NCBI GenBank assembly: GCA_030123525.1
Contig: CP126125.1
Span: 3,100,001-3,164,000, forward strand
Length of the DNA: 64,000 nt
From: ELB16-189 sp018266435
GTDB taxonomy: Bacteria; Bacteroidota; Bacteroidia; Cytophagales; Cyclobacteriaceae
Direction: 5' to 3'
The notes under the pieces are model-generated. The model ran no database searches. It was not told where the DNA came from and was given only the letters and a program-made list of their open reading frames with translations. The translations under genes and the position numbers were made by a program. Positions 13,642 through 22,364 of the stretch are shown here, in pieces; position 1 is the first letter of the stretch; each line of letters begins with the position of its first letter.

Positions 13642-16428
13642 TTAAATATTATAGCCTATTGAAACATAATACATTCCACCAATCATTGGATTAGCCATAC
13701 CCGTGGAGTAATATTGATTAGTGATATTGGTAGCTCCTAACCGAAATATGGATTTGATCTTCTGGAAACGATAACCTACTTGTGCATCAATCACTGCAGA
13801 CGAAGGCACCGTGCCTTGTGCCAACCCTCCCATCACTTCATAATGGTAGGCCGGCTTGTAACGAAAAGTAGTATTGAATGAAAATAATTTATTCTTACCA
13901 AAACCCGTGTTACCTAATTCAAAATTCACATGATAGGCTGGTGTGTTGAAATATGAAATTTGTTTCTCGTTACCATTTCTCATGTGATCAGAATAAAAAT
14001 TTAGTTTGGAGATAAAATTTCTTGACATATTGTAACTCAAACTGGCTGCAAATCCATAGGTATTAACCGATTGCCCTCCATTGTAGGCAACGTTGTACTT
14101 GGTGTATTTCGAAGGATCTAAAAAACCTGAAACATCAGTTGAACTTGCCGATGGATTGGTAACAACATAAGTATTGGCCACATCTTTATAGCCAATAAAA
14201 TTTGTCCAAATGGTATAATAACCCAGTACATCGAGCAACAGATTGCGATGGATAACAGTGGCATAACCTAGTTCAAAAGCATTTGCCGATTGTGGCTTAA
14301 TGTCATTATAAGTGAATGGCTGCAAGTCTGCTGAATTAAGCGACTGTTGGTATTTCTGAACACTCTCCAATGTATAGGGCGCATATTGGTTAAAATGGAA
14401 ATTGCCATTGAGTAAGTAGGCCGACCCACCAGCCGAAAACGAAGAAGGATTGGACCCATTCAGTGTGTGTTGTAACGACTGTACATTGGACGGGAAACTA
14501 TATGCATTCTGATACGAAAACCGTAAGTAGCCCTGATCTGCTACGCGGTATACAGAAGTAAACCGAGAGGTTACTTTAGGTTTAACAAATAACGTATTCT
14601 GGTCATACCGTAATGACCCCGAGAGCGAAAGGCGATCATCAGCCAGTTTTTTTATAGCCTGAACATAGGCGCTGTATTCATTGACATTGATCGGCCCGTT
14701 GTCATCAGGAAAAAGAGTACCCTTTGAGTTGAGGTGATACAACCGCCAGTTCACACCAGCAATAACTTCAGCCCACTTGATGGCATCCGAAAAATTATAC
14801 TGAAATGCCGTATTGTACAATTTGCTGCGATCCAGAAAAAGAGTCCCTCCTTGCGTAATTGGTGTTTGAGATATTTGATCTTTCAATTGATTAAATTGAG
14901 CAGACCCCAGTGCAGGTCTTCCCTGGTCGGCAAAGTTCCTGGCTGCCTGGTTAGCACTAGATAAATCAGACCCTGTAGCTAATGACTGAATCAAAGCCGT
15001 AGTGTACTGAGGAAACCATCCATCGCCCGTGCTGGGATCGTAACTGGGCTTCCAAGCCTCGTTTATCAATTGCGCGGTAGGCCCTGCAATGAGTGTCTTT
15101 CCTGAATTTTCCTGTGTAGTGTAGGTTCTGAAAAACCAGTTCTTTGAGATCAATTCGGCACGGTATTGACCAATCACATAATCGCGAATCTGATAGCGTG
15201 TGTCATTGGTGTACACAATATTACCCGTACCCAGTGTGCCCGAAAAAATAGCCTGTGTCTTATCTGAAATATTATATCGGATCTCCGCGTTGCTTTTGAT
15301 TAACTGCACATTGTTATTCAGGTATCCATATTCCTGATACCCTGTGCGAGCTACCATGATCGGTTGGCCCGGGGCCAACAATGGATTAATTACCGGGCCA
15401 AGGGTTGCGGGGTCTTGACTTAATGCATACTGAAGAAAGGGCGTGATATCTACCGAGGTAGCACTGCCGTACATATTCACTCCGCTATAATTGGGATCAG
15501 TAAGCGCAGTACCTGGCCCATTCTTATTAGCCGTATTGTTGGCAACCCAGTCATTTGCTTTGGTTAATTGAACGTTAACTTTAAATGCCAGCCGATCTGA
15601 TACCTTTTTAGCATAACGCAAAGTAAAATCGGTATAGGGCGAAGTAGGTACCGGATCATTATTGGCTGCGCTGTTCACATGGTTTGCTCCTTGTGTGTAT
15701 AGCACACTTAACCCTTGGTATTGAAAAGGGTCTTTCCCCTTCATAATCATGGTGCCGTTCAATCCGCGTGAACCATACAGCGCAGATGAAGCTCCCGACA
15801 AAATTTCGATATTATCTACGTCTAGCTGGGTAAGGCCGATAACGTTTCCCAGCGGGAAGTTAAGGCCTGGAGCCTGGTTGTCCATACCATCTACCATTTG
15901 AAGAAAATTGGTATTACCGCTGGTGTTGAAGCCACGGGTGGTTACAGAAGTAAACCCAATGCTTGATACCGTCACGTCCACTCCTTTCAATCCCTGCATC
16001 ATGTCATAATAGTTTACTTGCGGTGAATTACTGATGTCTTTTGAACTGATGCGTTCAATAGTTACAGGCGATTCAAGTTTACGTTGTTCGCTACGGCTAG
16101 CTGAAACAACAATTTCATCGATAAAAGTCGGAGCCGATTTCATTTCTAATGAAATGTTTTTCGGACCATCAAATGTCATTTCCACACGTTCAAAGCCGAT
16201 AAATGAAAATGTAAGTGTAACTGGAAATGATTTCACCCGAAAAATAAATGTTCCGTCAGGCATGGAGTAGTTGCCTTCCGATTTTCCTTTTACCAAAATA
16301 TTCACTCCGGGTAAAGGTTCTTTGGTATCACCATCAATAATTTTTCCTGTAATTTCTTGGCCATAAGCCAAGCTACCACAAAGAGATAACACCAGATAAA
16401 AGATGATTTTTTTATACAACATCTGCAT
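13642..16428 (-). CDS. TonB-dependent outer-membrane receptor with CarboxypepD_reg-like domain
   Basis: A 928-aa receptor. Signal peptide MLYKKIIFYLVLSLCGSLAYGQ, then a carboxypeptidase-regulatory-like domain (ITGKIIDGDTKEPLPGVNILVKG), a plug (VVSASRSEQRKLESPVTIERIS ... LNGTMIMKGKDP, about 110-230) and a long beta-barrel ending in the aromatic YYVSIGYNI. Such receptors import large or scarce ligands across the outer membrane using TonB energy. It is the last gene of the cytochrome/peroxidase locus, 42 bp after the beta-helix gene, which hints at a ligand tied to a redox process. The substrate cannot be told from sequence. The insertion in the upstream gene may reduce its transcription. Confidence 0.9.
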   Translation of the reverse strand: MQMLYKKIIFYLVLSLCGSLAYGQEITGKIIDGDTKEPLPGVNILVKGKSEGNYSMPDGTFIFRVKSFPVTLTFSFIGFERVEMTFDGPKNISLEMKSAPTFIDEIVVSASRSEQRKLESPVTIERISSKDISNSPQVNYYDMMQGLKGVDVTVSSIGFTSVTTRGFNTSGNTNFLQMVDGMDNQAPGLNFPLGNVIGLTQLDVDNIEILSGASSALYGSRGLNGTMIMKGKDPFQYQGLSVLYTQGANHVNSAANNDPVPTSPYTDFTLRYAKKVSDRLAFKVNVQLTKANDWVANNTANKNGPGTALTDPNYSGVNMYGSATSVDITPFLQYALSQDPATLGPVINPLLAPGQPIMVARTGYQEYGYLNNNVQLIKSNAEIRYNISDKTQAIFSGTLGTGNIVYTNDTRYQIRDYVIGQYRAELISKNWFFRTYTTQENSGKTLIAGPTAQLINEAWKPSYDPSTGDGWFPQYTTALIQSLATGSDLSSANQAARNFADQGRPALGSAQFNQLKDQISQTPITQGGTLFLDRSKLYNTAFQYNFSDAIKWAEVIAGVNWRLYHLNSKGTLFPDDNGPINVNEYSAYVQAIKKLADDRLSLSGSLRYDQNTLFVKPKVTSRFTSVYRVADQGYLRFSYQNAYSFPSNVQSLQHTLNGSNPSSFSAGGSAYLLNGNFHFNQYAPYTLESVQKYQQSLNSADLQPFTYNDIKPQSANAFELGYATVIHRNLLLDVLGYYTIWTNFIGYKDVANTYVVTNPSASSTDVSGFLDPSKYTKYNVAYNGGQSVNTYGFAASLSYNMSRNFISKLNFYSDHMRNGNEKQISYFNTPAYHVNFELGNTGFGKNKLFSFNTTFRYKPAYHYEVMGGLAQGTVPSSAVIDAQVGYRFQKIKSIFRLGATNITNQYYSTGMANPMIGGMYYVSIGYNI

Positions 16429-16470
16429 ACTAAGGGGGGTTGGTTAGAAATTAGGGTTTATAGATTGAGT

Positions 16471-17931
16471 TTATTTGGTGATCGAGAGCATGTATTCGGC
16501 TACCGCTTGACGGGTTTCGGGCGACAAATAATTTTGGGGTGGCATTTCAGGATAGTCTTCACGCTTGTGCACAGGGTTGGTGATGAAGTCTACAATGCCT
16601 TTCGGATTGCTTTTATAAACAGCTTGCACCATCACAACTGGCGGGCCTACCAGCCGGGTGTTATAGGCATGACAGCCAGAACACACTCCGTAATAGGTCA
16701 TCTTGCCTTTCTCTGCCACGGTGGTTTGTCTGGGGGCAACAGGTTTTGCCAGTAAATAGGTTTTTACTGCGTGTGTATCACTCGCTTTGCAGGTTAAATA
16801 TTTATCTACTCCAAAAGTAACGTACCGGTCAGGATTCAAAATGCAACTTCCCTCTCCCCCGCCCACGGCAATGATGTCTAGTCCTTTCTTACTCAACTTC
16901 ATTTTCATGAGCAACTTTATTTCATCAATGGGATCGCTGCCATTTTTATCCATAAAATTATCGAGCAGAGTAATTCGGTCAGCATTAGGTTCTGACTCGG
17001 GGTCGTTGGCGTGATTCACTCCTGCATTGGTATAGTCAGTAATGGTAATACCGCTGTTTTCATTACCCATGATGATGTTATTTTCGATGGTTACATCATC
17101 GGCAGCCATGATCAGAACGCCTGTACCTTTGGGAATGTGAGACACTGTTGAGCCTACGGCACCGAAATTTTTAGTATTGTTGTTGAGTACATAATTATTC
17201 CTGATGATTACATCAAAGCAGGTTTTGATTGGCAGACCGGGTGTAAGAAAAGCTAAGATGCCCCCCGTGTTGTTGTGCGTGTAATTGTATTCAACTAATG
17301 CGTGGCGTGAGTTTTCTATCTCAATGCCGGCTACATTTCCATACACTTCATTAAAGCGTACGTCCACATTATCACACATACCTATGTAAATGGCGGCATC
17401 TTCAATTCCGGTGAGGATATTCCTTTCAACCAAACCATTTTTTCCAAACTGTGGAAAAATTCCATATACACCGGTATCCACAATCCAGTTATTGCGAATG
17501 ACATAATTGTTGCCGGCCTGGCCCATGATGCCGTTGCCTTTGTAGTTTGTGATTTTAATGTTCTCGATCAAAGTGCCATTGCCTGAGTATAAGATGGCAT
17601 CATTCATTTTTTTTTCGCCATCCAGGATGGGCCACTCTCCGTTTTCAATAACCCCTTGAAGCGAGATATTATCTTTATCGATATAAACCGTTTCGTGGTA
17701 AACCCCGGGATAGATACGGATCAGGTCACCTGGATTTGCTTGACCCACCGCTGCCTGTATTGAATGACCCGGCTTTATTTCAAAAATTTTTCCGGTTACA
17801 GTGCCCGCACCCATGGCAGCAGAGTCACTGGCACTGGCACCATCACCATTAAAATAGGAAGGTACCGGTGCCGGAATATTTTTGCTGCGTCCAAAAAAGA
17901 CTTTTCCCAGATAAATTCCTCCTCCAAAAAG
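16471..17931 (-). pseudogene. IS-interrupted gene, 3' part: parallel beta-helix protein with C-terminal cytochrome c domain
   Basis: The open frame runs from the IS edge to the stop at 16471; the first internal ATG is at 17814. It encodes a right-handed parallel beta-helix (repeats such as NNYVIRNNWIVDTGVYGI and NVDVRFNEVYGNVAGIEI) of the TIGR03805-like type, then a mono-haem cytochrome c domain with CSGCH and a distal PEMPP methionine segment. The missing 5' end is at 19324-19366 beyond the IS. Joining the two parts over one copy of AAAG gives an uninterrupted frame with an N-terminal membrane anchor followed by FGGGIYLGKVFFGRSKN. An in-frame TAG at 17946-17944 inside the IS end blocks read-through. 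Reinitiation at 17814 would give a protein without an export signal. Confidence 0.85.
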
Positions 17932-17969
17932 TGTAAGCTCCCCCTATTTTTGAGCCACTCAAAAGTATA

Positions 17970-17996
17970 AAACAGCGGTGCTTACGCTGTTTTTTT
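17970..17996. terminator. Hairpin terminator inside the IS, usable in both directions
   Basis: AAACAGCG (17970-17977) pairs with CGCTGTTT (17985-17992) across a 7-base loop, with a T-run on the plus strand and TTTTA on the minus strand. It lies downstream of OrfB and would strengthen the polar effect of the insertion on the downstream beta-helix and TonB genes. Confidence 0.7.
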
Positions 17997-18173
17997 GATT
18001 GAGTTTTTTTAGGCATTCTGCTCTTGGAATGATCCATTGAAAAGAGAGGTTGGTGTTGCCAACACTCTCTTTGACCATTCCAGTCGAACAGGATATTCCT
18101 AGCAAGTTGCTCTCCAGCAGAACTTGCTTCCGCTTACCTGTTAGATGCAAAAGTACATGAGTCATCTTGTGTT

Positions 18174-18971
18174 TCAGTTAATAGCTTCAAGTAAATCTAC
18201 CGGAGCACGATAATCAAGTGCCTCGTGTGGCCGATGATGGTTATAATCAAGCATCCATTCCTCAATCTTTTCCCGAACTTCTTTTAACGAATAGAACACA
18301 TTAGCATTTAATAATTCTTTGCGGATGCTTCCGTTACACCGTTCAACGTACCCGTTCTGCATAGGCTTACCGGGTTGGATATAGGTCAGGTTAATCTGAT
18401 GCTGACGGCACCATTCGTCTAATGTGTGGGAAATGAACTCAGGACCATTATCTACCCGAATCATCTGTGGCAAGCCCCGGAATTCTTTCAAATATTCCAA
18501 TGTGCGCACCACGCGTAGCGCAGGAAGTGATAAGTCAGCTTCCATGGCAAGCACTTGCCTGTTGTAATCATCCACTATGTTTAATAATCGAAACTTGCGT
18601 CCATCCCATAAGCTATCACTCATAAAATCAATCGACCATACCTCATTAATCGCCTTCGGCTGAAATAACGCCTGCTTTACCCGGGCAGGCAATCGCTTCT
18701 TAAATCTTCTGCGAATGTTAAGATGCAATCCCGTGTATACGCGGTAAACCCGCTTGTGATTCCACGTCAACCCTTTACGTCTGATACGAAAATAGGATTG
18801 CCAGAACCCGATGGCAGGATGCTTGTCTACCAGCCTATGCAATTCATTAATAACAGGTGTATCGTTCCTGGGCTTTGGTTCATACCGATAGCTGCTTCTG
18901 GGCACGCGGAGTGCTTCACACGCCTGACGTTGGCTCAATCCATGTTCCGATACCATGAATTGAGTCAGCAT
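18174..18971 (-). CDS. IS3-family transposase OrfB (DDE catalytic subunit)
   Basis: 265 aa from its own ATG; the active enzyme is probably the OrfAB fusion made by a -1 frameshift. The HTH_21-like segment (LSQRQACEALRVPRSSYRY) is followed by the rve core with WSIDFMSDSLWDG (first Asp), MIRVDNGPEFIS (second Asp) and GYVERCNGSIRKELL (Glu, with Arg/Lys seven residues on). Between the stop of OrfA and this ATG, the -1 frame is open (KALTPDEKG), as expected for a fusion. Length is normal for the family. Confidence 0.95.
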   Translation of the reverse strand: MLTQFMVSEHGLSQRQACEALRVPRSSYRYEPKPRNDTPVINELHRLVDKHPAIGFWQSYFRIRRKGLTWNHKRVYRVYTGLHLNIRRRFKKRLPARVKQALFQPKAINEVWSIDFMSDSLWDGRKFRLLNIVDDYNRQVLAMEADLSLPALRVVRTLEYLKEFRGLPQMIRVDNGPEFISHTLDEWCRQHQINLTYIQPGKPMQNGYVERCNGSIRKELLNANVFYSLKEVREKIEEWMLDYNHHRPHEALDYRAPVDLLEAIN

Positions 18972-18988
18972 ACCTTTTTCATCAGGCG

Positions 18989-19255
18989 TTAAAGCTTTTT
19001 TGCAACGGCATCTTTTAGAGCTTCGTGAACAAGGCTTAAGTTGGCAAACATGCGCTTGAGCCGCGAATTTTCCTCTTCCAACTCTTTCATCCTTTTAACA
19101 TCGCTAACCTCCATACCTCCGTAGCGTTGGCGCCACTTGTAGAAGGATGCTGTGGTGATACCTAACTCCCGGCAGATGTCTTCCGCCTTGCGGCCTGCCT
19201 CATGATCCTGGATCGCTTTTACGATCTGTGTCTCTGTAAATTTTGACTTTTTCAT
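18989..19255 (-). CDS. IS3-family transposase OrfA (HTH subunit)
   Basis: 88 aa. The helix-turn-helix of the HTH_Tnp_1 type spans residues 4-45 (FTETQIVKAIQDHEAGRKAE, ITTASFYKWRQRYGG), followed by a leucine-zipper-like helix (LEEENSRLKRMFANLSLVHEALK). Near its end GCA AAA AAG holds the slippery heptamer A AAA AAG (19001-18995 on the minus strand) in the right phase for a -1 ribosomal frameshift into OrfB. It binds the IS ends. Confidence 0.95.
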   Translation of the reverse strand: MKKSKFTETQIVKAIQDHEAGRKAEDICRELGITTASFYKWRQRYGGMEVSDVKRMKELEEENSRLKRMFANLSLVHEALKDAVAKKL

Positions 19256-19323
19256 ATTTAACCATTTTAAAGTTGATATTTATTTGTCAACTTTCAAATG
19301 GCCCAACTTTGGGGGAGCTTACA

Positions 19324-19366
19324 AAAGGACCAAAACAACAACAACTACTTTTAAAAATAACTTCAT
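19324..19366 (-). pseudogene. IS-interrupted gene, 5' part (first 14 codons of the beta-helix/cytochrome gene)
   Basis: The ATG at 19366 starts MKLFLKVVVVVLVLL, a hydrophobic signal or membrane anchor cut off by the IS. It lies 6 bp after the peroxidase stop codon, so it was the next gene in that operon. The sequence continues in frame at 17931 once the IS and one AAAG are removed. It is too short to appear as an ordinary ORF. Confidence 0.85.
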
Positions 19367-19372
19367 AATTAA

Positions 19373-20584
19373 TTATTTGATGTTTGAAACCGATGAAACC
19401 AACCTTGTTGATAATTTATTTTTTAGCCGAATACCTGATGGAAGTATCTCCGGAACCTGAGGTTTGAAACTTTCATCAGACAATGTTTTGATAAAATCAG
19501 ACAGTAAGCTGATTTCATGGCTGCTCAGGCCTGGCTCCCAAATATGCCAGTGAATATGCAGGTCTTCAGTAGCCGGCACTTCATGACCACGCCCTTTGGT
19601 ATAGAACGAGATCATATCTTCCAATTTTTCAAATCTTCCTGAATGTGAATAAGGTGCCGTGAGTGCTGCATTGCGAAGACTCGGAACTTTGAATGCCCCT
19701 CGAAGGGTTGAGTCGTGAAATACTCTAGCGGCTCCGCTGTCGAAAGATCGATCCGGTTCTGCCAAACCAATCACGGCCACCTGCTGGTTGGTAAACAGAG
19801 GTGGAGTATGGCACTCAGCACAACGCGCAACAAACGAACGGAATACATTCAACCCTTCAATTTCATTTTTAGTGAGTGCTTCATGGTATCCATGCGCGTA
19901 CTGATCATAGCGGCTATTGAGCGAAATCAGCGAAGACTCAAAAGCAGCAATAGCAAGATATACCTCATTCAACACTATGTCATCTGATTTTTTATCCGGA
20001 AATGCCTGGCTAAAAAGATCACGGTAAAGTCCGATTCCGTTCAATGTTTTCAGCAATTGTTCACGAGTAGTACCCATCTCATCAGCCGAATAGAGTGGCC
20101 CGGTCATTTGTTCTTCTAAAGTTTTGGCTCGGGCATCCCAGAAAAATTTTTTGAGAAAGGCTACGTTCCATAAACTCGGGGCCGCACGTTTCAGTGGTTT
20201 GTGACTGATGCCAACACTGGTCTTCAGCCCATCGCTGAATCCTTTATCGGGCTGATGGCATGAAGCACAAGATACCGTTTGATTGCCTGACAATACCGGA
20301 TCAAAAAATAAATACCTTCCCAAATCAATTTGCTGGGGAGTGAAACCATCACGCACTTCGGGCAAAGCTGTTCTTAAGCCACCTACACCCGGCTCATTTC
20401 CTTTTCCTGATTCATAAAGTTGATACAGTGACCTGAGTTTGCACTGGTTGCTGTCGGTCAACTCAAACCCGGGTGGGCACGTTGAGCAAAGCTTCAAGCC
20501 GGTCATTTTTTGCGGTTTTAAAAAAATACCACACGTAAGGATTACCCCAATACCCAGCAACAACATGATAAGTATCCTTTTCAT
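19373..20584 (-). CDS. Dihaem cytochrome c peroxidase (CCP/MauG family)
   Basis: A 403-aa periplasmic enzyme with an N-terminal membrane anchor (ILIMLLLGIGVILTCGIF). Two haem c sites are visible: CASCH (about residue 105) and CAECH (about 255), each inside the expected CCP context (VSCASCHQPDKGFSDG; FVARCAECHTPPLFTNQ). The family reduces hydrogen peroxide, or oxidises a protein partner in the MauG branch. Its start overlaps the stop of the upstream cytochrome gene by ATGA, making electron transfer from that protein likely. About 40 extra residues before the first haem, including a Cys-rich CSTCPPGFE stretch, are unusual for a plain CCP. Confidence 0.9.
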   Translation of the reverse strand: MKRILIMLLLGIGVILTCGIFLKPQKMTGLKLCSTCPPGFELTDSNQCKLRSLYQLYESGKGNEPGVGGLRTALPEVRDGFTPQQIDLGRYLFFDPVLSGNQTVSCASCHQPDKGFSDGLKTSVGISHKPLKRAAPSLWNVAFLKKFFWDARAKTLEEQMTGPLYSADEMGTTREQLLKTLNGIGLYRDLFSQAFPDKKSDDIVLNEVYLAIAAFESSLISLNSRYDQYAHGYHEALTKNEIEGLNVFRSFVARCAECHTPPLFTNQQVAVIGLAEPDRSFDSGAARVFHDSTLRGAFKVPSLRNAALTAPYSHSGRFEKLEDMISFYTKGRGHEVPATEDLHIHWHIWEPGLSSHEISLLSDFIKTLSDESFKPQVPEILPSGIRLKNKLSTRLVSSVSNIK

Positions 20585-21240
20585 TTGGCTACAGGTATAT
20601 CTGATCTCAGGTAGGTAATCACATCTTCAACGGACTGGCTCTCTTTCACTACAGTAACAATGGCTGCCATCTGTACGCCATACTTGTCATTCGGGTTAAC
20701 TCCACGGTATCCGTTTTTAAACTTATTGAACTGACTCCTTAAGTACCAGGATGAAAGACCATTGAGTTGAGGAGCATTTAATTTTACATTTCCTTTTCCT
20801 TCAGGGCCATGGCATGAGCCGCACAATCCCTGATAAATCTGTTCTCCATTTTTCCAGTCACCCGAGAGTCTCTCCATTGATTTTACCTGAGGCATGGAAT
20901 CTATATAGGCTATCACGTCTCTGATCAACAAGGTGTCGTTAAGCGTTTTTGCTATGGTAGCCATTTGATTTCCCAGTGTGTCGGCTTGCACCCCTCCCCT
21001 CACATTATTTTTAAAATTTCTGAATTGTCTCAATAAGTAGTCGCCATCCAGATTAGCCAGGGCCGGTGATTTCATTTGCTGATTACCCTCACCAGCTACT
21101 CCATGACAAGTTTTGCAAGTAGCTTCATAGATGGCTTTACCTTTTGCCAGGTCAGGGGGTGGCACGGTATGCTTGTGCGAACATGCTGCCAAAATAGCCA
21201 GCGATAATATCCCGATACTTTTTATTCTGAAAGGCTTCAT
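20581..21240 (-). CDS. Two-domain c-type cytochrome lipoprotein
   Basis: 219 aa from ATG 21240 (the upstream ATG at 21258 would spoil the signal peptide). The signal ends in a lipobox, LAILAACSHK, so it is probably a lipoprotein. Two cytochrome c domains follow, with CKTCH (about residue 45) and CGSCH (about 140), each with a later methionine ligand candidate (QMATIAK, QMAAIVT). Such proteins (c4/c553 type) carry electrons in the periplasm. ATGA overlap with the peroxidase gene suggests it feeds that enzyme. Confidence 0.88.
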   Translation of the reverse strand: MKPFRIKSIGILSLAILAACSHKHTVPPPDLAKGKAIYEATCKTCHGVAGEGNQQMKSPALANLDGDYLLRQFRNFKNNVRGGVQADTLGNQMATIAKTLNDTLLIRDVIAYIDSMPQVKSMERLSGDWKNGEQIYQGLCGSCHGPEGKGNVKLNAPQLNGLSSWYLRSQFNKFKNGYRGVNPNDKYGVQMAAIVTVVKESQSVEDVITYLRSDIPVAK

Positions 21241-21330
21241 GCAAAAAACAAAAATCATGAGAAGGCCATAAATTTCCTTTTAAAAAGAAAGTTTTGGGAT
21301 TAAATAAGAATAGGCGGGGCGAAACTGGCC

Positions 21331-22188
21331 TCAGGATGCCTTTTGAATGCACCTTTCCAGAAATAAATTTTGGTAGGTAACCGATACCGGCAGCACCAGA
21401 TTGGTATCGGCATCTAGCATAACCTGATATCCTTTCGAGGTTTTAGTGGCCGCAACGAGATTTTGTGTATTAATCATATACGACCGGTGGATACGGATGA
21501 AATTTCCAAAATTTAATTCCTGTTCAAGTTTTTTAAGGTTAGTTCTGATCAGCTCTTTCTTGATGGTTTCATCCAACCGGTAAAATAGTAATACATAATT
21601 ATCCTCCGATTTAAAATAGAGGATTTTACGGGAATTCATCGTTACTACTGCGCGTCCCGCCTCATCCATTACGACTATGTTTTCAAGGTTGGCGAATTGC
21701 GTTACTTTCAGTTTCAACTCTTGCACAACCCGAAGTTGTTCTTGTAAATACAGAATCAGAATTCCGAGTGAATACGGTAAAACTAAAACCAAGACAGTAT
21801 ACTTCAGGGTAATGAGATACTCATCCCATTCAAAAAAAGAATGTTCTGTAAAAATGGAATTTACGGCCAGCATGGCCAGAGAAATAGCAAAAAGATCGAG
21901 TGCCAGCCAGGCTATAAAGCCTCCACGGGTTACCTCTTTTATTTTAAACAAGGAACGAATACCAAACTGAGTAAGTGCAAGGGCCGCCACACCTGCTGCC
22001 GAAAAAAAGGTGATAATTATATATAGTGGAGCCTTACCCTTAATAAACCAGGCTCCCATATTGAAGGGGAGAAAAACATTCAAAAAAATACACCCAAACA
22101 GACCGCAGAAAATAACCAGTTTCAACCTGGATTGTGTTGAAGCCAGCAGGTGAAAAGGTTGCTTAAGCCAATGGGCGATCCCACTCAT
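21331..22188 (-). CDS. Membrane-bound LytTR-type DNA-binding regulator
   Basis: 285 aa. Four predicted membrane helices (about residues 22-45, 52-75, 90-110, 128-147) precede a linker and a C-terminal LytTR DNA-binding domain (residues 185-283: ILYFKSEDNYVLLFYRLDE, LNFGNFIRIHRSYMINTQNL). There is no receiver or kinase domain. This layout is common in Bacteroidota, where such proteins may sense at the membrane and bind DNA directly. It lies about 90 bp above the cytochrome genes on the same strand and may regulate them. Confidence 0.88.
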   Translation of the reverse strand: MSGIAHWLKQPFHLLASTQSRLKLVIFCGLFGCIFLNVFLPFNMGAWFIKGKAPLYIIITFFSAAGVAALALTQFGIRSLFKIKEVTRGGFIAWLALDLFAISLAMLAVNSIFTEHSFFEWDEYLITLKYTVLVLVLPYSLGILILYLQEQLRVVQELKLKVTQFANLENIVVMDEAGRAVVTMNSRKILYFKSEDNYVLLFYRLDETIKKELIRTNLKKLEQELNFGNFIRIHRSYMINTQNLVAATKTSKGYQVMLDADTNLVLPVSVTYQNLFLERCIQKAS

Positions 22189-22364
22189 TTTTATGCGCTT
22201 AAAAAAAACTCAAAGATGTCAAATGTAGCTAAGATCAGCGTAACAGGAGTCATCAAAAAAGCATGTTATGGTTGGTTCATTATTTATCCGGTTAAACAAC
22301 AGAAATCACTAACGCAGGGTTGACAACGACTTTCATATTTGAGAAAAATGCCAAGTCAAAAATT

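Larger units (their letters stand above)
17932..19323 (-). mobile_element. Complete IS3-family insertion sequence (IS407-like group), 1392 bp
   Basis: Both ends begin with TGTAAGCTCCCCC read inwards (17932 on plus, 19323 on minus), and weaker similarity continues for about 20 bases. The 4-bp direct repeat AAAG flanks it at 17928-17931 and 19324-19327. A 4-bp duplication and the OrfA sequence suit the IS407 group. OrfA and OrfB are both open, so the copy looks active. The intact termini, open frames and exact duplication indicate a recent insertion. It inserted in the same orientation as the host gene. Confidence 0.95.
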
